Source: Aquimarina sp. AU58 (GTDB taxonomy: Bacteria > Bacteroidota > Bacteroidia > Flavobacteriales > Flavobacteriaceae). Taken from it: a DNA stretch of 64,000 nucleotides. A program made the translations under genes and the position numbers. The stretch spans positions 216,053-280,052 of the forward strand of contig NZ_OMPD01000006.1 in NCBI RefSeq assembly GCF_900312745.1, written 5' to 3'. The notes beneath the pieces are model-generated. The model worked only from the letters and a program-made list of their open reading frames with translations. It was not told the origin of the DNA and did not search any database. Below, piece after piece: positions 7,629 to 15,902 of the stretch (the first letter of the stretch is position 1; each line of letters starts with the position of its first letter).

Positions 7629-8613
7629 TGCCAAGGACTTTGAAATTCCTTTTCTGGAAAAGGCAAATAATGAAAAGCATCAAATTAAATATGTGCCAGA
7701 ACGACTTACTCCAAAAACTGCTGGGCTGGCATTAGGTTTTGATGCTATATCTATTTTCTCTGCAGATGATGGGTCTTCTATGGTTTTAGAAAGATTAAAA
7801 GATTTTGGAGTTAAATATATAGCACTTCGTTCTACAGGATACGACAATGTAAATATTAGTACAGCCAAAAAGTTAGGGATCAAAGTAGCTAATGCAGCCG
7901 GATATTCCCCACAAACCATAGCAGAACATGCAATAGCATTATTGTTAGCGCTTAGCCGTAAACTCATATCTTCTAATCACCAAGTAAGTACATATAATTT
8001 TTCGTTGAGTCATCTTGTAGGCTTTGATATCAATAAAAAAACTGTTGGTATTATTGGAACCGGTAGAATAGGAAAAACAATTGCCAGAATCATGCACGGG
8101 TTTAATTGTGAGATCATAGGCCATGATATATATGAAGATAAAAAATTAGAAGAAAAATATCGAGTATCATATACGACTCTTGACAATTTATGTAAGCAAT
8201 CCGATATTATCTTTTTATGTACGCCACTCAATACTCAGACGCATCACCTTATAGATATTGATCGAATTCAGCAGATGAAAAAAGAAGCGATACTTATCAA
8301 TATTGCAAGGGGTGGATTAGTGCATACACAGGATTTATTACAAGCGTTAGTATCAAAAAGTATAGCTGGATATGGTACAGATGTGTATGAACATGAAAAT
8401 GGAATCTTTTTTTATGATCATTCTGAAAATAAACCTAAGGATAAAACATTACAACAACTTCTTGATTTACCTAATGTAATTCTTACGCCTCATCAGGCGT
8501 TTGCTACCAAAGAAGCACTTACTACTATTGCAGAAACAACTATTTATAATATTAATTGCTGGCAACAAAATGAGCCTGGTAAAAACGAATTAACTCTAGA
8601 GTTAGTGGGGTAG
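7609..8613 (+). CDS. ldhA: D-lactate dehydrogenase / D-isomer 2-hydroxyacid dehydrogenase
   Basis: NAD-dependent D-2-hydroxyacid dehydrogenase, most like fermentative D-lactate dehydrogenase (pyruvate to D-lactate with NADH). The catalytic-domain start is MKILIYSAKDFE; the nucleotide-binding motif is VGIIGTGRIGKTIARIMHGF; the substrate region has RSTGYDNV, and the catalytic R/E/H residues lie in INIARGGLVH, GYGTDVYEHE and LTPHQAF. The product is 334 aa, a normal length. I use the ATG at 7609 because it gives the family N-terminus; a TTG at 7594 would add five residues. The start overlaps the upstream lipoprotein gene by 20 bp. Fermentative lactate production fits the low-oxygen theme. Its 3' end overlaps the convergent yeeE gene by 12 bp. 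Confidence 0.88.
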   Translation: MKILIYSAKDFEIPFLEKANNEKHQIKYVPERLTPKTAGLALGFDAISIFSADDGSSMVLERLKDFGVKYIALRSTGYDNVNISTAKKLGIKVANAAGYSPQTIAEHAIALLLALSRKLISSNHQVSTYNFSLSHLVGFDINKKTVGIIGTGRIGKTIARIMHGFNCEIIGHDIYEDKKLEEKYRVSYTTLDNLCKQSDIIFLCTPLNTQTHHLIDIDRIQQMKKEAILINIARGGLVHTQDLLQALVSKSIAGYGTDVYEHENGIFFYDHSENKPKDKTLQQLLDLPNVILTPHQAFATKEALTTIAETTIYNINCWQQNEPGKNELTLELVG

Positions 8614-9015
8614 TTTGTTTTTAACTATTCCGTATAGTAAAGTACCCAGTATAGAAGAGATAAGTACGATTAGAATTGGTAAATACCCAGCTCCCAAAAG
8701 AGCAAACATCGGCCCAGGGCATGCCCCTGCAAGAGCCCATCCTAATCCAAATAGGATGCCTCCAAATATATATCTTTTGAAACTTCTGTCTTTAGGAGCA
8801 AAAGTTATAGGATCACCATAAAACGACTTTATTTTAAATCTTTTTATAGCTTGAGTAATGATAATACCTAATCCTACCGCAGAACCAATGATTCCGTACA
8901 TATGAAAGGATCCAAACTGAAACATTTCATAGATTCTAAACCACGATGCAGCTTCTGATTTGAATAAAACAATTCCGAAGAAAATACCAATACCTAAATA
9001 TATAATTGAACGCAT
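8602..9015 (-). CDS. YeeE/YedE family transporter, C-terminal half protein
   Basis: Integral membrane protein of 137 aa with about four hydrophobic segments. It carries the YeeE signature GWALAGACPGPMFALLGAGY, whose cysteine lines the conduction path in the thiosulfate importer TsuA (YeeE). Together with the 185-aa gene upstream (4 bp gap) it equals one full YeeE protein, so the transporter is encoded in two parts, as is common in Bacteroidota. Probable substrate: thiosulfate or a related sulfur species (family inference). It is last in the yeeE pair and converges with the dehydrogenase gene. Confidence 0.85.
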   Translation of the reverse strand: MRSIIYLGIGIFFGIVLFKSEAASWFRIYEMFQFGSFHMYGIIGSAVGLGIIITQAIKRFKIKSFYGDPITFAPKDRSFKRYIFGGILFGLGWALAGACPGPMFALLGAGYLPILIVLISSILGTLLYGIVKNKLPH

Positions 9016-9019
9016 ATGT

Positions 9020-9577
9020 TTAAAAAATTAAAGGAAAAATAAAATGTATCATGGTTAGTCCACCAATAAAAAATCCAATCACAGCAATAAGAGAAGGGAT
9101 TTGCAGGTTGCTTAATCCAGAGATAGCATGTCCCGAAGTACACCCGCCAGCATATCTAGCTCCGAAACCTACAAATAGTCCACCGATTATGAGTAAAAAG
9201 AGTATTTTAGGATCTGTTAAAGCTTCATTAGAAAATAACATATCGGGCATGTATTCCATTCCGGTACTATTAAACCCCTTGGATTGAAGGTCTGAAACTA
9301 CTTTTGGATCAATAGACACAGAATTGTCTACCGATAAAAAAGTATTGGCAATGAATCCTCCTATAATTATACCAAGTACCACAACCAGGTTCCATCGTTG
9401 AGCCTTCCAGTCGAATCTAAAAAAATCTGATGTTTTTCCTGCTCCACAGATAGCGCATATCGTTCTTAGATTAGATGACATGCCAAATCTTTTTCCAACC
9501 ATTAGTAATAAAAATAATACTAACGCGATTAGTGGTCCCGATACATACCACGGCCAGGGATTGTAAATCCAATTCAT
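9020..9577 (-). CDS. YeeE/YedE family transporter, N-terminal half protein
   Basis: Integral membrane protein of 185 aa with several hydrophobic helices. The diagnostic motif GARYAGGCTSGHAISGL (about residues 138-154) contains the conserved cysteine of the YeeE/YedE fold; the periplasmic loop is around VDNSVSIDPKVVSDLQ. It pairs with the downstream half gene to form a sulfur-compound channel. The promoter region (9595-9639) carries the operator TGTAACC-TT-GGTTACA, so the gene is probably controlled by the Crp/Fnr protein at 15270-15902. The adjacent persulfide dioxygenase gene supports a sulfur-handling role. Confidence 0.87.
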   Translation of the reverse strand: MNWIYNPWPWYVSGPLIALVLFLLLMVGKRFGMSSNLRTICAICGAGKTSDFFRFDWKAQRWNLVVVLGIIIGGFIANTFLSVDNSVSIDPKVVSDLQSKGFNSTGMEYMPDMLFSNEALTDPKILFLLIIGGLFVGFGARYAGGCTSGHAISGLSNLQIPSLIAVIGFFIGGLTMIHFIFPLIF

Positions 9578-9594
9578 TTATATTAATTTTTTGG

Positions 9595-9639
9595 CAAAGT
9601 AATTAAATTGAAAACGAGTTGTCTGTAACCTTGGTTACA
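9595..9639 (-). promoter_or_regulatory. Crp/Fnr-type operator and promoter of yeeE (type A site 1)
   Basis: Palindrome TGTAACCTTGGTTACA (9624-9639; 7-bp arms, 2-nt centre). On the minus strand TTACTTTG (complement of 9595-9602) sits 33 bp away centre to centre and matches TAnnTTTG at five of six positions. The start codon is at 9577. Confidence 0.65.
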
Positions 9640-9652
9640 AAACTGTTATATT

Positions 9653-11065
9653 TTACTTTATGGTAGAGGGGCACACATAATCTGTAGTTTTAATGCCTAC
9701 TTCTTTTATGTCCTTAAAACCTCCGGCTATATCTATAAGGTTATGAATACCACGACTTTTTAGTATAGACGCTGCAATTACAGAGCGATATCCTCCCGCA
9801 CAATGTACATAGAAAGTTTTATCGGTAGGAAATTCAGCTAAATAATCATTAATAAAGTCTAATGGTGTATTATGTGCATCATCAATATGTTCTGCAATAA
9901 ATTCACTTTCTTTACGTACATCAAAAACAGGAGTGCTCTCCTCTTCTAAAGCATTTTTAAATTCTAATGCAGAGATTGAAGTTAAGGTATCATAGTCTTT
10001 ACTTGCTTTTTTCCAGGCTTCGAAACCACCTTCGAGATATCCCAGGGTATTATCAAACCCTACTCGTGATAACCGAGTAATTGTTTCTTCTACTCTTCCT
10101 TCTGGTGTTACTAATAAAATAGGTTGTTGTACATCTGCGATTAAGGCTCCAACCCAGGGTGCAAATCCACCATCGATACCTATAAATATTGATCGGGGGA
10201 TATGTCCTTTTACATATTCATTCTGATGTCTTACATCTAGAACTATAGCGCCGGTTTCATTAGCGAAAGCTTCAAAATTGTTTGGAGAAAACGGTCTTGT
10301 TCCTTTTTGAATTACCTCATCTATATCGGTATAACCTTCTTTATTCATTTTCACATTAAGCGGAAAATATAAAGGAGGAGGTAGTAATCCATCTGTGACT
10401 TCTTTTACGAACTCTTCTTTAGTCATATCTGCTCTAAGAGCATAATTCATTTTCTTTTGGTTCCCCAAAGTATCTACTGTCTCTTTCATCATGTTTTTAC
10501 CACATGCAGAACCAGCACCATGTGCAGGATATACAATAACATCATCTGCCAGAGGCATAATTTTGGTACGTAAGCTGTCATAAAGCGTTGCTGCCAACTC
10601 TTCCTGAGTCATATGTGCTGCTTTTTGAGCAAGATCCGGGCGACCAACATCACCAAGAAATAAGGTGTCTCCACTAAAAATTGCATGATCTTTGCCTGTA
10701 GCATCTTTAAGAAGATAAGTCGTACTCTCCATAGTATGTCCTGGAGTATGTAGTGCAATTATGGTAATCTCTCCTAGTCGAAATTCTTGCCCATCTTTGG
10801 CAATTGTTGCTTCAAAAGAAGGGTTAGCACTAGGCCCGAATATAATATCGGCACCAGTTTCTTTGGCTAGTGTTACATGACCACTTACAAAATCTGCATG
10901 AAAATGAGTTTCAAAAATATACTTGATTTTTGCATTATCTTCATCTGCTTTTTCTATATAAGGTTTTATTTCTCGTAGAGGATCTATAATTGCTACTTCA
11001 CCGTTACTTTCTATATAATAAGCTCCCTGAGCGAGACATCCTGTATATATTTGTTCTATCTTCAT
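9653..11065 (-). CDS. Persulfide dioxygenase-like MBL protein with two rhodanese domains
   Basis: Residues 1-230 form an ETHE1/Blh-type metallo-beta-lactamase domain, expected to oxidise glutathione- or other low-molecular persulfide to sulfite. Metal ligands are visible in THFHADFVSGH (H54, H56, D58, H63), LHTPGHTMEST, FSGDTLFLGDVGRPDL and VYPAHGAG. Two rhodanese domains follow: the first (about 265-355) has VTPEGR where the active loop should be and is probably inactive; the second (about 365-460) has the catalytic loop VHCAGGYRS. The 470-aa length fits this three-domain family. A Crp/Fnr-type operator lies upstream (11161-11174). The yeeE genes downstream complete a sulfide/thiosulfate module. 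Confidence 0.92.
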   Translation of the reverse strand: MKIEQIYTGCLAQGAYYIESNGEVAIIDPLREIKPYIEKADEDNAKIKYIFETHFHADFVSGHVTLAKETGADIIFGPSANPSFEATIAKDGQEFRLGEITIIALHTPGHTMESTTYLLKDATGKDHAIFSGDTLFLGDVGRPDLAQKAAHMTQEELAATLYDSLRTKIMPLADDVIVYPAHGAGSACGKNMMKETVDTLGNQKKMNYALRADMTKEEFVKEVTDGLLPPPLYFPLNVKMNKEGYTDIDEVIQKGTRPFSPNNFEAFANETGAIVLDVRHQNEYVKGHIPRSIFIGIDGGFAPWVGALIADVQQPILLVTPEGRVEETITRLSRVGFDNTLGYLEGGFEAWKKASKDYDTLTSISALEFKNALEEESTPVFDVRKESEFIAEHIDDAHNTPLDFINDYLAEFPTDKTFYVHCAGGYRSVIAASILKSRGIHNLIDIAGGFKDIKEVGIKTTDYVCPSTIK

Positions 11066-11130
11066 GTATTCTATTTTTTAAGCTTTTCTTGATTTTAGGA
11101 AGAGAAGCTATGCATTTATTATTTATTTTT

Positions 11131-11174
11131 CAAAAATAAGGCAATTATTATTTCAATACAGTAACAATTGTTAC
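11131..11174 (-). promoter_or_regulatory. Crp/Fnr-type operator and promoter of the persulfide dioxygenase gene (type A site 2)
   Basis: Perfect 14-bp palindrome GTAACAATTGTTAC (11161-11174). On the minus strand TATTTTTG (complement of 11131-11138) is a full match to TAnnTTTG, centred 33 bp from the palindrome. The whole block of about 40 bp is almost the same as the one at 15188-15226 before the CHAT gene. Confidence 0.7.
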
Positions 11175-11495
11175 AAAGTAATTAAATGAAGTTATCTAAA
11201 CTTTTTCTGAAAAAAGAAAGGATTGTTGATATTTGCGTTGCGAAACGCAAAAAAATATTATAGAAAAACTAATATTTGGATAGGTAGTTATAAATTTAAC
11301 GTAGAACTCATTTAGGGTTTATTTTACCTGTTAATTTCATATTTTGTGCTCTAATTTTGTCTTTTTATCATAGCTCGGCTACGACTCTATTTCTCATACT
11401 TTCATAAAAATGTTTATTATAGAACAAAAGCCAAAATTCTTGTTGACAAACAAAAATTTCAAATGAGTTCATAAATGTTGTCAATCCAAATTTGT
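11175..11495. other. Intergenic region with one perfect hairpin
   Basis: No coding potential is seen. A perfect 8-bp hairpin TTTGCGTT-GCGA-AACGCAAA (11232-11251) with a GNRA-type loop stands out. It has no T run on the 3' side in either direction, so it is not a clear terminator. Nothing else is recognisable. Confidence 0.4.
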
Positions 11496-14400
11496 TTAGC
11501 TGTTATTTTTTTTCCTAAACAAGAATAGTAGCCATATTAAACCTCCTAATCCTATTACCCAATATAACCAAGTATAATTATTATGAAAAGAAACTGGAGC
11601 AGAATTTCCTACGAGATAAAACCCTCCCCAATAAAAAGGATCTAGTCGGTTTATATTACCAGTAGAAAGGTAATCAAGCTTCGCTTGCTGTAGTGCTTTT
11701 CCTTTGTTCATTCCTGATCGTAAATGAGTATAAAAATATTTCATTAACTCTGGAGTCGTTTGATCAGATACTTCCCAACGGGTAAGTAATAAGCTTTCGG
11801 TTCCTGCATACTGAAAAGCAGTTCCTAAACTCATAATTCCTTCTCCTTTGGTAATTTTTCCAGTTCCAGTATTACAGGCACTCAATACAGTAAGCTCTGC
11901 AGGAATATCCAGAGCAAATAATTCATGACTATATAGTAAATCGTCTTCTATAGAATCGTTACTTTTCGTAAAATAAAGTTTGGAATTATTAGGGTTTTCG
12001 TTATCAATATCTCCGTGCAAAGCTAGATGAAGAATATTATATTGTCCTGCATATTTTTTAAAATTAGACTCTACAGCTTGCTTTCCAAAGTAATATTGCC
12101 CATCAATAATGTTTGAGATTGCTTTGATTTCTTTTCTAGTGCCAGGAAGATCATCACTAGCATCTCTAAGAATGGCTAAACTTAAAACATTTTTTAAAGT
12201 ATCTTGTGTATTATTTGAAAATGAAAATGCTAAACATTCCTGTTTTGGCTTTGACTGAAAATTTGTAGTAACGGGCTGAGCATTTGTTGTAATGGGTGTG
12301 AATAATAAATTGGCAGAGTTTGTATAAGAGGTTATATAGTCTCGCAACATATAGGGTAATAAGGAAGGGTTATTAGAACTCTCTTTTTTAGTGAGTAAGA
12401 GTTCAAAATCAAGTTGCCATAGAGGACCATCAGGAATAATTATCAATTCATCTCCGATTAATTGATCGATAACAGGAGTGATCAATTGATTATATAAATT
12501 ATTTCCTATTGTTTTATATTCATGTATATCTTTAGATATAATACTGTTCCTAAAACGTTCTATTTTGTCAATAAGTTTTGGTGTAATTAATTTTTGTACC
12601 GTAATAGTATTTTTGTTAATTGTAAAAGCATAGGTATTACTATCTGATGTAAAAAACTCCAATAGAGTACTATTTTCATTTAGTTGTTCTTGGATTTGTG
12701 GTATTGATACAATAGTATTTTTATGTTTAAATTGATAATATTTTGAATAATTTTTTTCTATAACTAAGCTTAAAGAATCTTGTCGTTGGTTAATATCAAA
12801 AAGGTTGTTTTCGTAAAAAGCAATTTTAGAAGTGTCTATTTTCTGATTAGAGAATTCTTGTTTGATTTTAGATTGATAAAAAGCATAATCAATCCTTAAT
12901 TTTTTTTCTAAAACTAAAATTTCTTCGGGTAATCCAGTAAACTTTTTTGCGTTTGTATTAGTGAGTAGTTCTTTTAGAATATTGGCTTTACTTTTTTCAG
13001 CGTAATAAAAAGCTTTTTCCAACGATTTTGGGTCTTTTTTTGCTGCATATAACAACATATGACATTCTATTGCTTGATGGTAAATTTCTTTTGTAATTCG
13101 AGCAAAATTCACCTTGTCGTGATGACCTGTAAAAGTTTGCCTAATAGTATTGATTAAGGGGTCTATTTTTAGATAAATATTAATGGCATGAATTAGATCA
13201 TTGAGATCATTATTCTGTTGATATAAATCTTTATAAATCTTTGCTTTTCCTTTTAAGGTAGTTAATGAAATATTAGGGTCTATATAATTATTATAAGATG
13301 ATGTATTATTGTTTTTAATTTCATCGATTTTATATTTGTTATTTGCTTTTTGAGCATTGTCGTAGTTTTGTAATGCATCTTGGTATTTTTCAGAATAAGA
13401 ATATGTTTTTGCTATATGATTATATATATCTGCTATAACCCCATTATTTTCTACGTATAATCTTTTATACATTTCTAAGGATTCATTAAAATAATGCAAT
13501 GCTTCATCAAATTGTTTTTTTTCTTGTTTTAACACCCCTATTTTTGCTAGAGATTTAGCCGTGTCAAGATAATCTGTATTAAATGTTTTCTTATATACAT
13601 TTAAGGCAGCTTTATAGTAATGTAATGCATTATCATATTGTTCCTTTTTTAAAAAAACATCTCCAATTTTATTATAAGACGTAGCAACGATAGGATGATC
13701 TTCCCCAAAATTACTTATTCTAATTTTTAGCGATTTATTATTATACTCAAGTGCAAGGTCATAATTGTTTTGATTTTGATACACTGATGCCATACCACTA
13801 TATCCATATGAAACCAGATAATGTTCTTTTCCGACAGTTTTAATAGAAATGTCTATAGATTTTTTATAAAACTGCAACGCCTTTTCATAAGCTCCTTTAT
13901 CAACATAAGTATTACCCATATTATGATAAATGTTACTTAAAGCAGAATGATTTTTAGCTTTTTTTAGATATATTTTTAACGATTTTTGTAAATAGTCCAG
14001 TTTTTTATCATGAAACCCCATGATACCATAAAGACTTCCTAAACCATAATATGCATTAGCAACATGAATATTTTGATCCCCATATAATTCGGTATATATC
14101 TCTAATGCCTTTTGATATTTTTTTTCAGATAATTTAAACCTATCCGTATCTATATAAAGCATTCCTAATTTATAATAAAGACTTGCTAATGATTTACGAT
14201 CCTCACTATTACTATTTGTTTTTATTTCTAATGCTTTTTTTATATGAAATTCTGCCTTTTCGTAGGCTGATAGAAAAGTGTAAGAACCTGCAATGCGCGA
14301 ATGTAGATTAGCAATTTTTATGTGATCTTCACCATATTTTTGAATTAAAATATCTAGTGCTTTATTAAAGTTAGATATTGCTTCTTGGTTTTTACCTTGA

Positions 14401-15044
14401 ACTCTGTTTAGCATCCCAATTTTAATATAAGATTTTGAAGTTATCGGGTGGTTTTCTCCATAATTTTTAAGTCTGATTTCTAATGCTTTATCGTAGTTTT
14501 TTATAGCCATAGAAATCTCTCCTTGTCTGTGGTATAGTACCCCAATATTATCATAAGATAAAGCAATATTTTTAGGATCTTTTAGAGAGATTTTTAAACG
14601 AATTTCTAATGCTTTTTGAAAATAATCTAATGCTTTTTGAAAAGCAGGAGAATTATTTTCATGATAATGACCTATATTATCAAAAGCATTTGCCTTTTCT
14701 TCACTATTATCTTGTAAATGTTTCTCACAAATTTCTAAAGCATTATTAGCATTCTCAAGAGATTTTGTGAAATTAGAAATTTTGTTTTGTATACTAGATA
14801 TTTTGTTAAAGCAATTTGCTGCCTTTTCCCAATCCTTATTTTTTTGATATAGTAAAAGAGATTTTTCAAAAAAATCGATAGAGTTTTTGTAAACTTCTTC
14901 GGTGAGTAATGAATCTGCCTTTTTGTAGTATTGAGAGGCTAATAGTATATCTTTTTCTCCTTGTGAATAAGCGATTTGCCCAATAGTAATGAGCATTAAA
15001 ATTTTAATCAATGGTGTAGATAAAACAGATAATAGTCGTTGCAT
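11496..15044 (-). CDS. Periplasmic TPR-CHAT protein (caspase-like protease domain)
   Basis: Large protein (1182 aa from the ATG at 15044). This start gives a signal peptide (LIKILMLITIGQIAYSQG); the open frame extends 16 codons further. Residues about 25-590 are a long array of tetratricopeptide repeats of about 40-42 aa (for example AISNFNKALDIL, ALEIRLKNYGENHP), the kinesin-light-chain style. A helical linker follows, then a CHAT domain with candidate dyad His1010 (LHLALHGDID) and Cys1057 (VLSACNTGTG). A C-terminal membrane span (YTWLYWVIGLGGLIWLLFLF) ends in KKNNS, so the protein is probably periplasmic and anchored in the inner membrane. Family members are putative proteases of unknown substrate. 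Its promoter shares a Crp/Fnr-type operator with the sulfur genes. Confidence 0.88.
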   Translation of the reverse strand: MQRLLSVLSTPLIKILMLITIGQIAYSQGEKDILLASQYYKKADSLLTEEVYKNSIDFFEKSLLLYQKNKDWEKAANCFNKISSIQNKISNFTKSLENANNALEICEKHLQDNSEEKANAFDNIGHYHENNSPAFQKALDYFQKALEIRLKISLKDPKNIALSYDNIGVLYHRQGEISMAIKNYDKALEIRLKNYGENHPITSKSYIKIGMLNRVQGKNQEAISNFNKALDILIQKYGEDHIKIANLHSRIAGSYTFLSAYEKAEFHIKKALEIKTNSNSEDRKSLASLYYKLGMLYIDTDRFKLSEKKYQKALEIYTELYGDQNIHVANAYYGLGSLYGIMGFHDKKLDYLQKSLKIYLKKAKNHSALSNIYHNMGNTYVDKGAYEKALQFYKKSIDISIKTVGKEHYLVSYGYSGMASVYQNQNNYDLALEYNNKSLKIRISNFGEDHPIVATSYNKIGDVFLKKEQYDNALHYYKAALNVYKKTFNTDYLDTAKSLAKIGVLKQEKKQFDEALHYFNESLEMYKRLYVENNGVIADIYNHIAKTYSYSEKYQDALQNYDNAQKANNKYKIDEIKNNNTSSYNNYIDPNISLTTLKGKAKIYKDLYQQNNDLNDLIHAINIYLKIDPLINTIRQTFTGHHDKVNFARITKEIYHQAIECHMLLYAAKKDPKSLEKAFYYAEKSKANILKELLTNTNAKKFTGLPEEILVLEKKLRIDYAFYQSKIKQEFSNQKIDTSKIAFYENNLFDINQRQDSLSLVIEKNYSKYYQFKHKNTIVSIPQIQEQLNENSTLLEFFTSDSNTYAFTINKNTITVQKLITPKLIDKIERFRNSIISKDIHEYKTIGNNLYNQLITPVIDQLIGDELIIIPDGPLWQLDFELLLTKKESSNNPSLLPYMLRDYITSYTNSANLLFTPITTNAQPVTTNFQSKPKQECLAFSFSNNTQDTLKNVLSLAILRDASDDLPGTRKEIKAISNIIDGQYYFGKQAVESNFKKYAGQYNILHLALHGDIDNENPNNSKLYFTKSNDSIEDDLLYSHELFALDIPAELTVLSACNTGTGKITKGEGIMSLGTAFQYAGTESLLLTRWEVSDQTTPELMKYFYTHLRSGMNKGKALQQAKLDYLSTGNINRLDPFYWGGFYLVGNSAPVSFHNNYTWLYWVIGLGGLIWLLFLFRKKNNS

Positions 15045-15182
15045 AAATAATATTTTGCGATTACGCAGGTTTAACTTTTGTGTTAATAACAAAGAAACCG
15101 AAATTATAGGAATATTTTAGTTGTTTTTATTTAATACTTATCAGAGTCAGACATAACTAAATGTTTATACTATGTACAGTTT

Positions 15183-15226
15183 GAAAAATAATGCAATTAT
15201 TATTGCAATACATTAACAATTGTTAC
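15183..15226 (-). promoter_or_regulatory. Crp/Fnr-type operator and promoter of the CHAT gene (type A site 3)
   Basis: Palindrome TAACAATTGTTA (15214-15225). On the minus strand TATTTTTC (complement of 15183-15190) matches TAnnTTTG at five of six positions and is again centred 33 bp away. The predicted 5' leader to the ATG at 15044 is about 130 nt. Nearly identical to the block at 11131-11174. Confidence 0.65.
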
Positions 15227-15269
15227 AAAGTTTGTTTAAAGGGTATTCTTTACTAAGAACATCAACAGT

Positions 15270-15902
15270 TTACATTTCTAATACTTCGATATTGTTTCTG
15301 TTAAGTTTAACAACACCTTTTTTCTCAAGTTTTTTAAGCAATCGGGAGATTACTACTCTAGACGTATGAAGATCATATGCAATTTGCTGATGTGTAGTAT
15401 TGATAATTTTGGTATGACTGATTTTGGTTTTGTCCTTAAGGTGCTTTAATAAACGATCATCCATATTTAGAAAAGCAATACTGTCTATGGTTTCAATGGT
15501 TTCTACTAATCGTTTGTGATAACTGCTAAAAACAAAGTTTCTCCAGGATTTGTATTTTGTTGTCCATTCTTCCATTTTTTCGATAGGAATCATTACTAAT
15601 TTGGTATCAGTTTCTGCAATGGCTTTAATTTCACTTTTATGATGCCCCAGACAGCAAGATAATGTCATTGCACAGGTATCTCCTTGTTCTAAAAAATATA
15701 ATAATAATTCGTCGCCATCATTATCTCCTCTAAGCACTTTTATAGCACCACTAATGATCAAAGGCATAAATTTAATATAGCTTCCGGGTTTGATGAGTTC
15801 AAAGCCTTCGGGGATTTCTTTAAAAGTTCCTACCTGATTAATTTCTTCGAGCAATTCGTCTTCAAAAAGGTGACCGTATTTATTTTTTATTTCTTTAATC
15901 AT
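15270..15902 (-). CDS. Crp/Fnr-family transcriptional regulator
   Basis: 210-aa regulator: N-terminal cyclic-nucleotide-binding-like beta roll (residues about 10-120) and a winged-helix DNA-binding domain (about 140-205) with the recognition segment HTSRVVISRLLKKLE. The S-R pair of FNR is kept but the usual glutamate is replaced by valine, which predicts a half-site other than TTGAT. A Cys/His cluster (C77, C83, C84, H87, H88 in TCAMTLSCCLGHH) could sense redox state or sulfane sulfur; it does not match the N-terminal FNR iron-sulfur cysteines. It is the last gene of the Usp-Cls-patatin operon and overlaps the patatin gene by 4 bp. Likely targets are the TAAC-N4-GTTA sites at 9624, 11161 and 15214. 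Confidence 0.9.
   Translation of the reverse strand: MIKEIKNKYGHLFEDELLEEINQVGTFKEIPEGFELIKPGSYIKFMPLIISGAIKVLRGDNDGDELLLYFLEQGDTCAMTLSCCLGHHKSEIKAIAETDTKLVMIPIEKMEEWTTKYKSWRNFVFSSYHKRLVETIETIDSIAFLNMDDRLLKHLKDKTKISHTKIINTTHQQIAYDLHTSRVVISRLLKKLEKKGVVKLNRNNIEVLEM

Noticed and set aside
11232..11251. Perfect TTTGCGTT-GCGA-AACGCAAA hairpin as terminator of the CHAT gene
   Set aside because: It lies about 245 bp past the stop and has the T-rich side upstream, not downstream, on the relevant strand.
11496..15044. TPR-CHAT protein as a CRISPR-associated craspase component
   Set aside because: There are no cas7-11 or other cas genes or arrays in the window, and the signal peptide and membrane anchor place it outside the cytoplasm.
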